Source: Effrenium voratum
Taxonomy: Eukaryota; Sar; Dinophyceae; Suessiales; Symbiodiniaceae
Length of the DNA stretch: 64,000 bases
Direction: 5' to 3'
NCBI GenBank assembly: GCA_963377175.1
Contig: CAUJNA010001233.1
Span: forward strand, 1-64,000
In this document: in pieces, positions 51,301 to 62,429 of the stretch
Numbering within the stretch: the first letter of the stretch is position 1
Layout of the letters: the number at the start of each line of letters is the position of its first letter
Program-made: the position numbers and the translations under genes
The notes under the pieces: model-generated
Told to the model about the DNA's origin: nothing
Databases searched by the model: none
What the model saw: the letters and a program-made list of their open reading frames with translations, nothing else

Positions 51301-53160
51301 CGTAGTCACGGCGTAGTCACCCTGTACCGGTTTGGTATTGGTCAGATCCTGTCTGAAGCCGACTGTTGCTGAACCTTGTTCAGCAGATGGATTGGGCTGA
51401 TCCAAACCCAAACTACAGCGCAGTCGGCTGCCGTCGCAAAATAGTGAATCTCCAGTCTTATGAGTTGCCTGGCACGCATAGGCAAACACAGAATACAAAT
51501 CGTTGGTGCTTGCAAGATTTCAACTTGTATTTTCAGTCCTCAAATGCTGTCTGTTATGTATCCTGTGACATGCAGTGCTTGTCTGCATCCGTGCAATGGT
51601 GTCTTTTGTTGCAGCGGCGCAGAGTTCGAAGCAAAGCGCAAAAGAAATCCGAAGCAGAAGCGCTCCAAACGCTTACAGTCGCAGGTTGTTGCAACACATG
51701 CGCCGGTCCGGGCACTGTGCTGGGCGTGCTCGTGTTACAAAACGGCCATGCTCAACCTGGACTGTGACACAGCGCTTGTGGACACAACGACGTGCAACCT
51801 CTGCACCGAAAAAAAGGGAAGAGCAACGTAGTGACGCGACATACAAGCAGGAAGGATGCAAAAAAGCTTATCACTACAAGCCATACTGTAGCGGCTCTGG
51901 ACAGCAACTGAGTGGGTAAAGCGATCTATTGAGGTCCGGGGTGGAGGGTGTGGGGGCGACAACAAGGACATCGCGAAGCAAGCCACTGATCTTTGTGCGG
52001 GCACGTGGCAAAACAGCACAGAGTCAACGTTTGCCAAGACGGGCTTGCGCTGATTGACCATCTAGAGCATCCTGATGGCGTGACGTCTGTCACGCGGCAA
52101 AGGCTTAAAAAGATGAAGGATGTGAGATGCAGAGCGTGCAGTGATTCCGCAAAGTTTGGCATGGAGCAGAACCCGGGACCAATGTAGACAGCGGGCAGAT
52201 GACGGTGACTTTCACAGCAACACAGGTGAGTTGGGACGGATGCTTTTCCGCGAGATTGATTTCCACGCAATTTGAATGTATGCTGTCAGCACGATAGTCA
52301 CTGTAGGAGAAGCGAGTGGCACAGGGCATGTAAACGCGGCCGGGACAGCAGTGCAAGAGAAAGTCGTGAAGTCTTCCACCGCAAGCGCAGGAAGGCCCCA
52401 CGCTGCCACGCTGGCGCATATGCCCCTCAGAGCTGATTGTCAACGTGAAACGCACTTTCAAGCAGAGGTCTTCTCAAAGAAAGGGCATGCTCCTACTGGC
52501 TTGCAGACGGCTTTACAGGGTCCTGAGCCCACCTGAACAAGTCTCATTTGTATGCGATTCCGCTGAACCTCGCGCTTCATTGCTGTTGAGGGCGTGGGGG
52601 ATGTGAGGCTTGCAAGTCGGTTCAAGTCACAAAAGTGCAGTAATTGAATGTATTTGGCAGTACTTGCAATTGAACTTTACTAACTTTACCCTTGCAAAGG
52701 GCGCGTGCTAACAATTTACAGCTTGATGGAGCGCGCATGCTGTTCTTTTGCCTTGATGTGGCATGTGGCGACACGGTGCACGGTAGTTTCGGGTTGCAGG
52801 TGAGGTGAGTTGTGAGCTCATTGAGTTTTGTTGGGCGTGGGTTGGCTCCAACCGCAGCATGTCAGAGATGGGATTTGTTCCCGGCCTGCCAGGCCTAAGC
52901 GGATTCAGCCATAACAGCTTGACTCCAAGGCGATCCAGAAGCTCTTCAGCATGGGTGGCCGGCCAAGTTGTGCCAAGTTGACCTTGTATCTCGTCTCAGA
53001 ACGTATGGGCGAGGTGACAGCCAGAGCGCCACGGAAGTTTGGAAGCGAGCAAGGAGCCTGTTTCGCGGATCTACACGTTTTTTCGCAGAGCTTCTGCCTG
53101 AGGATGAGGCCGGAGAGTGAACTCCAAGTACACATGTACTGACTCACTGACTCTGGGGCT
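48400..53160. other. Gene-poor stretch, nothing convincingly coding
   Basis: Open frames are short and overlap on both strands. A 2A-like NPGP motif at 52,139-52,187 and scattered exon-like frames (for example near 49,200 and 50,900) do not form a recognisable gene. Confidence 0.45.
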
Positions 53161-53172
53161 CATTTTTGCCAG

Positions 53173-53780
53173 GCTGCGATTCCGTGGCCGTCTGCGTTGG
53201 AGACACCCACGATCTGGATACGGGGCCTGCGCCAGCAGCCTTTTTGGGACTGTCACCAGGCGGGAGAGATGCGAATGTCCAAGAGTCTGGTCGTCCACTC
53301 CGCGCATGTCCGCGCATGTCCGCGCATGTCCGCGCATCCGTATCTGAAGCTTCTGAAGCTTAGGCCTGGCCCTTTGTCCGCAACTTGGAAGCCCACGCAG
53401 AGAAGATCTTGGCTGAGGCCAGCCAAGCAGCCCCTCAGTTACAGAAGGCCTATCCGTACTTATTTGCCAAGGGATCATGGCAGAATTTGTTCCTGTTCCG
53501 GGGGCGCTCCTGGAATGCGGAAGTGTGCGCTGCAATGCCGCAGACCTGCCAACTGCTGCTGCCAGAGATTCCCACCAAGCCTGGACTCCCACTGGTGGTG
53601 CCCAACAACGAAGAGATCGTTTTGTTCCGCTCTGTCAATGGTGCTTATGTAGGGCCCCACAGCGGAGCTGCGAACAACCAGATCAACATCCATTTGACTC
53701 TCAAAGGAGGCAGTGGTGTTACACTCAACATTGCTGGCGAGAGTCGTGAGCTGCAAGCTGGAAAAGCGATTTGCTTTCAG
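53173..53780 (+). CDS. Aspartyl/asparaginyl beta-hydroxylase-like protein, two exons seen
   Basis: Exon 53,173-53,259 begins after GCCAG, encodes PTIWIRGLRQQPFWDCHQ and ends before a GC donor. Exon 53,364 to about 53,780 begins after TTAG and continues in phase with AWPFVRNLEAHAEKILAEAS, then LFRGRSWNAEVCAAMPQT, GAYVGPHSGAANNQINIHLT and GESRELQAGKAICFQDG. GPHSGAANNQINIHL is the iron- and 2-oxoglutarate-binding His region of the ASPH/LpxO-type hydroxylases. The final F-x-D-S/H segment with the second His is not seen before the frame ends at 53,792 and may be on a further exon. Confidence 0.75.
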
Positions 53781-53799
53781 GACGGGGCTTGAGAGCGAA

Positions 53800-55620
53800 C
53801 AGTGTTAGCAATCATGTGTGATCATGCTTGAAGTTGCACAGATGTCAAAAATCGATTCACAAACATGAACCGCTGCCAAACAGCCACGGAAGCAAACAGG
53901 AGAGAAGCGAGGCGAAGAGGTCCTAATCTTGAGCAATGCGAGCGCAGCAGGATTAGAGTTGCCTTGCTTTGACAGGAAGGCAGTGTGCGATAGATACGCC
54001 GAGCAAGACTGAAGCACCACTGCCCGAAAAACTCCACACGGCTTGGCTCGCTCGTCATGGTCCCATGAAATTATTGCGGTAGACCCAGAATCTGGTCTCA
54101 ACACTACTCGAGTGTTGAGCTGCGTGTAAAAGCAAAGGACCAGCTTGCGCGCTATTGGGGACTGTGGTAACACGCTAACTTATGGAGGCGGAGGGACGCC
54201 ACACCAAGTGGTGTATGGACGCCAGCCCAACCAGCCGTTTGCTTCCGTTGCGCGATCCTGCCATGAAGAGCCAAGCACGGGTCGCTCCCGTTAGGGAAAT
54301 CGCATTACAAGTCATGATCAACGTCAACAGCAGCAAGGATAGGTTGCTCCTTGCACACCTTCCCGCAAGCCCTGAGTAAGGATGTAAGTGGTTGGCGAGG
54401 GTCATTAGCAGCCACTGGCGTAGTCCAAATAAAGGCCCAAAGTTGTTGCTCACGCCCACGCTGCATGCAGGAGGCGTGTCTCAACCTTGACAAAGAGAGT
54501 GGCCTGGCAACAGAGCTGTTTGCTCTTGATTTTTAAGAAGCCCCCGAGCATGTGCGTCAAGAACTTCGGAAATCCAAGAAAACCACGCCGAAACTCACAA
54601 GCCAGAATATATGCCAGTCAATCAAGTGTGCGGAGCTGACGTCGTAGATCCATTGTGTGACTATCCCCGCGATGTTGACATAACACTGTACTGCGCCCCA
54701 GCCGCAACACTGGTGGCGAGGCATTCCTTGAAATGCGCTTGGCGTCTTGGAAACTCAATCGGCGACTTGCGCGCCAGCCGCTGCAAAACGAAAGACGGCG
54801 CTGTTGCGTTTTGACTCTGCTTTGAGCAGGGAAGGTGGCAAAGGATATGCTTTGCGTGGCGCAACCTGGCAAGCTCGGAGGTTACCGATGCCACTTGCCT
54901 GATGCCGGGTGTCAGTCGCATCGCCTGGCCGCCCGTGGCACTTTCGCATCCGAGTTGCTCGCCTCGACAGCATCACTTGATCAGTCCTTTGCTTTCTTGA
55001 CAACGCTGCATGAAATGCAGCGTGGTGCCCTCACTCCTGGAGCGGCCAAGCGTCTCCGGGAACGGGGTGGATATCGCGCCGGTCTTGGTCATACTTGACA
55101 CTACGGACACTTACTGACAGACACAGCTGTTACCGCAACACTGGCCTTTTGCAACTACCTGAGGAACGACGACACCCTGAGCGACTACGTGACTCACCTG
55201 ACTTCAACTTATTTCCAACAATACATCACTACGCTGGAACCACGCAGCATACAGCGCAGGTGAGACAACTGGGAGAGCCACCGCCACCTCGCAACTTCAA
55301 CTACGATTCAACTACCTTTCAAGTCGTGCTTACAGACTCAGCGCCTACGAATCTTTCGTGAGACAACTAGGTCTCATTAATCTGACTCAACGCCAATAGA
55401 AGATCCATTGAGCGCACTACAAGCAGTGTAGTACGCACCAATCTTCGGCCTTGTAACTGCGTTACTTTAGAGCCTCCGGCTCAGTCCGCCGACATTGTCC
55501 TCTCCCTTTTCTCCTTCTTCCTCTCTTCCTTGTCTCCCTTGTGTGTTCTGTCGTCCTCTCTCCCTCCCTCTGCTCCCATCCTCCCTATCCCCCCAAGCCT
55601 CTCTCTCCCCAATCTCCCTC
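53800..55620. other. No gene recognised
   Basis: Only short overlapping frames on both strands, none with a known motif. Confidence 0.4.
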
Positions 55621-55623
55621 TCT

Positions 55624-55682
55624 CGTATGTATGCATGCATGTACATAAGTATGTATGCATGTATGTATGTAATGTATGTATG

Positions 55683-55713
<31 letters not shown>

Positions 55714-56142
55714 TGTAAGCAAGTAAGTAAGTAAGTACGTAAGTAAGTATGTATGTATGTATGTAATGTAATGTAATGTAATGTAATGTAATGTAATGTA
55801 ATGTAATGTAATGTAATGTAATGTAATGTAATGTAATGTAATGTAATGTAATGTAATGTAATGTATGTATGTAATGTATGTATGTAATGTATGTATGTAT
55901 GTATGTATGTATGTATGTATGTATGTATGTATGTATGTATGTATGTATGTATGTATGTATGTATGTATGTATGTATGTATGTATGTGTATGTATGTATGT
56001 ATGTGTATGTAATGTATGTATGTATGTATGTATGTATGTATGTATGTATGTATGTATGTATGTATGTATGTATGTATGTATGTATGTATGTATGTATGTA
56101 TGTATGTATGTATGTATGTATGTATGTATGTATGTATGTATG

Positions 56143-56173
<31 letters not shown>

Positions 56174-56453
56174 TGTAATGTAATGTAATGTAATGTAATG
56201 TAATGTAATGTAATGTAATGTATGTAATGTAATGTAATGTAATGTATGTATGTATGTATGTATGTAATGTATGTATGTATGTATGTATGTATGTATGTAT
56301 GTATGTATGTATGTATGTATGTATGTATGTATGTATGTATGTATGTATGTATGTATGTATGTATGTATGTATGTATGTATGTATGTATGTATGTATGTAT
56401 GTATGTATGTATGTATGTATGTATGTATGTATGTATGTATGTATGTATGTATG

Positions 56454-56484
<31 letters not shown>

Positions 56485-56638
56485 TGTATGTATGTATGTA
56501 TGTATGTATGTATGTATGTATGTATGTATGTATGTATGTATGTATGTATGTATGTATGTATGTATGTATGTATGTATGTATGTATGTATGTATGTATGTA
56601 TGTATGTATGTATGTATGTATGTATGTATGTATGTATG

Positions 56639-56669
<31 letters not shown>

Positions 56670-56821
56670 TGTATGTATGTATGTATGTATGTATGTATGT
56701 ATGTATGTATGTATGTATGTATGTATGTATGTATGTATGTATGTATGTATGTGTATGTATGTATGTATGTATGTATGTATGTATGTATGTATGTATGTAT
56801 GTATGTATGTATGTATGTATG

Positions 56822-56852
<31 letters not shown>

Positions 56853-56904
56853 TGTATGTATGTAATGTATGTAATGTATGTATGTATGTATGTATGTATG
56901 TATG

Positions 56905-56935
<31 letters not shown>

Positions 56936-56999
56936 TGTATGTATGTTGTGTTGTGTATGTATGTATGTATGTATGTATGTATGTATGTATGTATGTATG

Positions 57000-57030
<31 letters not shown>

Positions 57031-57102
57031 TGTAATGTAATGTAATGTAATGTAATGTATGTATGTATGTAATGTATGTATGTATGTATGTATGTATGTA
57101 TG

Positions 57103-57133
<31 letters not shown>

Positions 57134-57208
57134 TGTATGTATGTATGTAATGTATGTATGTATGTATGTATGTATGTATGTATGTATGTATGTATGTATG
57201 TATGTATG

Positions 57209-57239
<31 letters not shown>

Positions 57240-57458
57240 TGTATGTATGTATGTATGTAATGTATGTATGTATGTATGTATGTAATGTAATGTATGTATG
57301 TATGTATGTATGTATGTATGTATGTATGTATGTATGTATGTATGTATGTATGTATGTATGTATGTGTATGTATGTATGTTGTATGTATGTAATGTATGTA
57401 TGTATGTATGTATGTATGTATGTATGTATGTATGTATGTATGTATGTATGTATGTATG

Positions 57459-57489
<31 letters not shown>

Positions 57490-57625
57490 TATATGTATGT
57501 AATGTATGTATGTATGTATGTATGTATGCATGCATGTATGTATGTATGTATGTATGTAATGTATGTATGACATGTATGTATGTATGTATGCATGCATGCA
57601 TTCATGCATGTATGTATGTATTTCC
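55624..57625. repeat. 2-kb ATGT tetranucleotide array with ATGTA-shifted blocks
   Basis: Almost pure (ATGT)n interrupted by AATGT pentamer blocks (55,760-55,865, 56,170-56,245, 57,030-57,060) and rare variants (GTGT, ATGC). The long Tyr/Ile/His/Thr and Met/Tyr/Val/Cys frames in both strands are artefacts. Confidence 0.97.
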
Positions 57626-57730
57626 CGCAAAAAAAACACGGTTTTTCCAGCGTTTTCGCAAAGAGGACGTCCAAAAACATTGAGTTTTTCCAGATTTTCG
57701 GCAAAAGGATGCAGGAAGCCCAAGCCAGCA

Positions 57731-57815
57731 AAAAAGCCGGCAGGGGGAATCGAGCCTGGGACCCCTGTTTTGCGACACCGGCTCCCCGAAGACTACGTTT
57801 AGTGGAACGTCATCA
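57731..57815 (-). repeat. tRNA-like (SINE-like) fragment with Pol III B box
   Basis: On the minus strand GGCTCGATTCC (57,748-57,758) matches the Pol III B box GGTTCGANTCC at all but one base, and TTTTTT (57,731-57,736) follows as a possible terminator. No complete tRNA cloverleaf can be folded, so it looks like a tRNA-derived repeat. Confidence 0.35.
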
Positions 57816-58800
57816 AATTGCCGCGCGGTACGTGGGGGACCCCCCCCCCCCCCCAAAAACCTACGTAATAGACGTCGGGCGGGGGGGGGTTAGGGGGGGG
57901 GGTATCCTCTATCCTCTAGCAAGTATCCGACACGCCGAGCAACGTCGGCGGATTTTTCTATAAGGACTACAGTAGAATTGTTGGACAACTACGTTAGTTT
58001 CCAACCCTATACTGTTGAACAACAGGGACACTTTTCCTTTTGAGAAACTCCAATTTGTTGGAGTTACTACAATCCGTAAAACTGAGGGGGCGCCTCGAGC
58101 AACATCTGTAGTGACATGGCTCCTCCGCTTCTTCCTTCAAGGCCTTGAGCACGTTACTGCAACTTCCCACAAAGAGAAACGGCTGCGTGTGAACACCACA
58201 GCCCCCGCGTTTGTCGTATTTGTCAATTCGAGTTCAACGACAGAGAGAGAGAGAGAGAGTCAGTATAAATACACGGCACTGCGAAGCTGAATACACATCT
58301 TCTGGATACCCTACTTCCGCACAGTTGCTACCCCCCGTTTCGCGCGCGGATTGATCCCCAGAATGCGCATGTGGCTCTGGTGACTGTTTGGGGCCATTGG
58401 TACGCCCCACGCGATTGCTGTCAAGACAACAGCCACTTGCGAGCATTAAAGTTTGAAGCACAGATCAGCACGTTTGTCGCGCACAATTTGCGTTTTGATA
58501 TGCGAGGAACGGTTCCTTGGGTTTGGAATTGAGAGATGGAGCTTCATGGATTGCCCCACTTCATTATGGCGGCACAATGAAATTCACTGATAAATGCAAA
58601 GGATCTTTTGGAAACAGACCGCTTCACCTTATGCCACCTCTCAAAGACTTCACGTGCTCATCATGCTGGCCTGGCTCGCATCTCAACGGAAGGACAGCTA
58701 TCTGCATAGCTTAGAGCACAAAGGCGACAGTCTGGATTCTGAGCGGGTGTCCTTGGTGTGCGCCTCAGGGCCAGGCAAAGGGCAATGCGCACTGCGCACT
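57816..58800. other. No gene recognised; G/C homopolymer runs
   Basis: Poly-C and poly-G runs at 57,840-57,900; a GA run at 58,240-58,258. No convincing coding frame. Confidence 0.4.
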
Positions 58801-58835
58801 GCGCACCCCAATTTCGGATTTCGGGACATTCCGCG

Positions 58836-61120
58836 CTCAGGTGGTACGCGTGCTGCACCCCGACTCACATGTCACCAGCTTCTTGGGCCGCCGCACGGAG
58901 GCGGAGGGCTCGGTGGCTGAGTTCAGCGAGGCCGCGGCCCTGCGCGCGGAGCTTGCCCGGCTGCGCGACCACTACCGACGTCTCGCCGGCACTTCCCGCC
59001 ACTCGCGCGACACGTGACAACTTCTGACATTCTCTTGGACCATATTTTGGCAGTGATGGCATGTGCTTGCCACGTTCAGGCGTGTCGCTCAGCCTTGCGT
59101 TACCATGCGATTTTGGCACTGTCTTTGCAAGCTTGTCTCTGACCCACCCGAGGTGAAGAGCCCTGCAAGGGGCCGCAGCCAACTCAAGCTGAAGTCGCTG
59201 CAGCGCAAGAAATGTTTGACTTTCTGAGCAGCGAGTTCAACCCGACTGAAGATGATGATTCACAAGATCCACTGGATGCTATCGTGGTGCTCTCCAACTG
59301 GTATGACCGTGTCTCCAAGGTCAAGAAAGTCTTGGAGCTGGCAGCTGCTCGGCTTGACATGACTATGTGAGCCGCGCCATGCCTGCTGTGCATGTCATGT
59401 GTTCCTTTTATGCCGTTAGATGCCTTTTTCTGCCTTGGTGCGCCAATGTGCTTGTGGTTGCGCCAACCGGTTCTATGTACAATGAGGCCCGGCACCGCTC
59501 CACGCCGATAATTCTGGTGGGTGGCCGGGGGCGCTTGTCGTCGATCCGGGCGGCGGAGCTGGACGGGGAGGCCCACGCCACGCTGGCGCAGCTCCTGGTG
59601 CTGCTGGAGATCCCCGGGGAACTCGGCGCGGCCATCAACTCCAACCGGGTGGTGGCCATCAGCTGCAACGAGTGCCCCACGGAGCAGCTGCGCTTGAAAT
59701 GCGGCTGCGTCGGGAACACCGGCTTCAACGCCGCCTCTTGGCAAATCTTGCAGTGATTCAGTGATATAGCCGTGACATAGCAGTATGACGGCATGCATAT
59801 GCCAGGCATGCTCCAGATCGGGCTAAGGATCGTTTCCTGGAATGGGCAGCGATGCACTTGCCTCCTCTACATCGACCCCGGATGGTGGCAGTGGTCGAAG
59901 AGTCCTACCTTGTGCGCCGCGTTGCTGCGACAGTTCTTGGCCGTCTCTCTGGTTTTGGTGACACACACGTCCACAACCACTCGCGCCTTGACGATGCTTA
60001 GTGCGCTTCAAGATGCTTCAAGCCTTTTCACCTTGCAGGACTCAAGCCGGGAGCCAAGGACGATGCAGATAAGAGTTCTCAACTCGCGAGATCCAAACGA
60101 AGGGCTGCAGCAGATGATGGAGGCGTAGAAACCGCTGCGCATGCCCTCTATGTCTCGAATCGCCAGGTTCATGGGTCAATGCCAAGTGCGATGTTGCACC
60201 TGATGGCAAGCGAGGTTGTTCGTAGCTCGACAGATGATATTGGCCAGCTCGAGCATGCGGTTTCGGGCATTTGGTCATTTCCTTCAGGTCTGGATGAGTA
60301 CTCCCGTGGAGAAGGCTATCCCAATGACAGCTTATTCCAAGCTTGCCTGACTGAATGCGGTGCCAGGTTCACCTCATTTGTTTCCAAGAGAATTTGTTTT
60401 GGGCGATATCAAGGCGCCGTGGGTCTCAAGATCTTCCCGTTTTGTGTTATGTGTTCCGATATGTTCCGATAGACTCCTAGACATCCAGACAGTTGCCCGC
60501 GCAGGCCACTAGGGAGCTTGCGACGCTCGGCTTCCTATGCCGATTCGTTTAAGATGGGGTCAAGAAGTGGAATATCCGGAGTTTGATGTGAGGTCCGCCG
60601 TTTTTCAGGGCCTGCTTGGCCCGGAGCCAAGTCTCGACGGATCGGCGAGACCCGCACGCACTCTGAGGCGCTGCTCGCGACCTATCCGTGCGCCACGCAG
60701 AGCCGATGGAGAGAGCTGCCGGCGACAGGAGAGTCGAAAGAGAGTGACTGAGAGAAAACGGAAAAAGGGAAAAAGGGCCAGGGTAACATATAGGGTAACT
60801 GTGGAAAGCCAAACCAGAGCACGTCACCGTCAGGCGGCTCTTTTGGCGCTGTGTGGCGCCAAGGCCGGACCCCGCGAAGAGCTGCACTTCGTCTAGCGTG
60901 ATGTCTCGTGTTTTCTTGTTTCTTTTCCTGCTTCGTGTGCTTTTCTTCGCTCTCAATTTCTATTTGCGTTGCAGGGACTTGGATGGCCCGGCTGCTTGGG
61001 CTGTGCCTGAAGCGCCGGGTGAAGCCTGGGGATTCTGGCGTGAGAAGTGTGAAAAAGTGGCGGAGCTACGTGAACCGGCCTCCGGATTTGGGGCAGAGAG
61101 GAAATACCTCGCTACATGCC
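58836..61120 (+). CDS. Exon-like segments of one or more unidentified genes
   Basis: Several plus-strand open segments with GC-rich third positions and plausible acceptors: about 58,836-59,010 (VVRVLHPDSHVTSFLGRR), 59,196-59,370 (MFDFLSSEFNPTEDDDSQDP, ends in TGA), 59,515-59,756 (LVGGRGRLSSIRAAELDGEA, stop TGA), about 59,826-60,000 (DRFLEWAAMHLPPLHRPRMV), 60,038-60,245 (begins after TTGCAG), 60,276-60,350 (GLDEYSRGEGYPNDSLFQAC, after CTTCAG) and 60,977-61,110 (after TTGCAG). I do not recognise the protein. They may belong to more than one gene. Confidence 0.4.
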
Positions 61121-61599
61121 CTAAGCCGCAACCCAGACAATGGTGCTTGCAGAGCAGAAGGGCATATCTGTGCAGAATAAGCTGGCACAGAGCTTGCCCT
61201 TCTTCAGAAGAAGAGAAGCGTTGGACAGGTAATGTTAGACCTAATTGGAAAAGTACCCTCTATTGTGGCAATTTATTTTCGCAACTCAGGATCTTGTGAC
61301 TGTTTTGGGGTCCTCAGTTGTGGCATGTTTTTGCAGGACGAAATGCCGGGGAAAACATCCTGGCAAACAACGACTGGCAAAAAGAAGTCGGACAAAACAC
61401 GAGCCGACAAATCCGGGCAAACATTGTCAGTGGCCCCCAAGACACCAAATTTAAGATAACTTTACAAAAAGTAAGGGCACACATTCGCGCAACGGGGGTT
61501 AAAGGGGGTTGCCCACAAGAGGCCGGGAGCCTCTTTCAATGTGACTGTTTAAGGGCCTCTTCAGTGTCCAACCTTCTTGGGGGTGAAAAAACGGGCCTT

Positions 61600-62425
61600 G
61601 GCAATGGGAATCTGAGAGTCAGCCTTGGCAATACCAAAGTAGAATTGGCAATACTAAGGTAAGTACTGGGAATTTGAGAGTCAGCCTTGGCAATACTAAA
61701 GTGATTGGCAACACTGAAGCAAGTACTGGGGATGTGAGGGTCAACCTTGGCAATACTAAAGTGGAATTGGCAATACTAAGGTAAGTACTGGGAATTTGAG
61801 AGTCAGCCTTGGCAATACTAAAGTGATTGGCAACACTGAAGCAAGTACTGGGGATGTGAGGGTCTAACAATACTAAGTAAGTACTGGGGAGAGTCAATAA
61901 ATGATTGGCAACTCTGAAGCAAGTACTGGGGATGTGAGGGTCAACCTTGGCAATACTAAAGTGGAATTGGCAATACTAAGGTAAGTACTGGGAATTTGAG
62001 AGTCAGCCTTGGCAATACTAAAGTAATTGGCAACACTGAAGCAAGTACTGGGGATGTGAGGGTCAACCTTGGCAATACTAAAGTGGAATTGGCAATACTA
62101 AGGTAAGTACTGGGAATTTGAGAGTCAGCCTTGGCAATACTAAAGTGATTGGCAACACTGAAGCAAGTACTGGGGATGTGAGGGTCAACCTTGGCAATAC
62201 TAAAGTGGAATTGGCAATACTAAGGTAAGTACTGGGAATTTGAGAGTCAGCCTTGGCAATACTAAAGTGATTGGCAACACTGAAGCAAGTACTGGGGATG
62301 TGAGGGTCAACCTTGGCAATACTAAAGTGGAATTGGCAATACTAAGGTAAGTACTGGGAATTTGAGAGTCAGCCTTGGCAATACTAAAGTGATTGGCAAC
62401 ACTGAAGCAAGTACTGTGGATGTGA
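61600..62425. repeat. 122-bp satellite, about 6 copies
   Basis: Units starting AAGTACTGGGAATTTGAGAG begin at 61,661, 61,783, 61,983, 62,105, 62,227 and 62,349; the 200-bp step contains a partly deleted extra unit. Each unit is two diverged 61-bp halves, both containing CCTTGGCAATACTAAAGTG, so the array grew by doubling. Confidence 0.93.
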
Positions 62426-62429
62426 GGGT

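Noticed and set aside
54284..54295. TCCC-GTTA-GGGA hairpin outside the retrotransposon
   Set aside because: One such case in 30 kb is what chance predicts; it does not indicate that the family extends beyond the element.
55467..57731. Very long open frames (700+ codons) of repeated His/Thr/Tyr/Ile on the minus strand and Met/Tyr/Val/Cys on the plus strand
   Set aside because: They are translations of the ATGT repeat in all frames.
61600..62425. CRISPR-like array
   Set aside because: The 122-bp units are repeats throughout, with no unique spacers, in a eukaryotic context.
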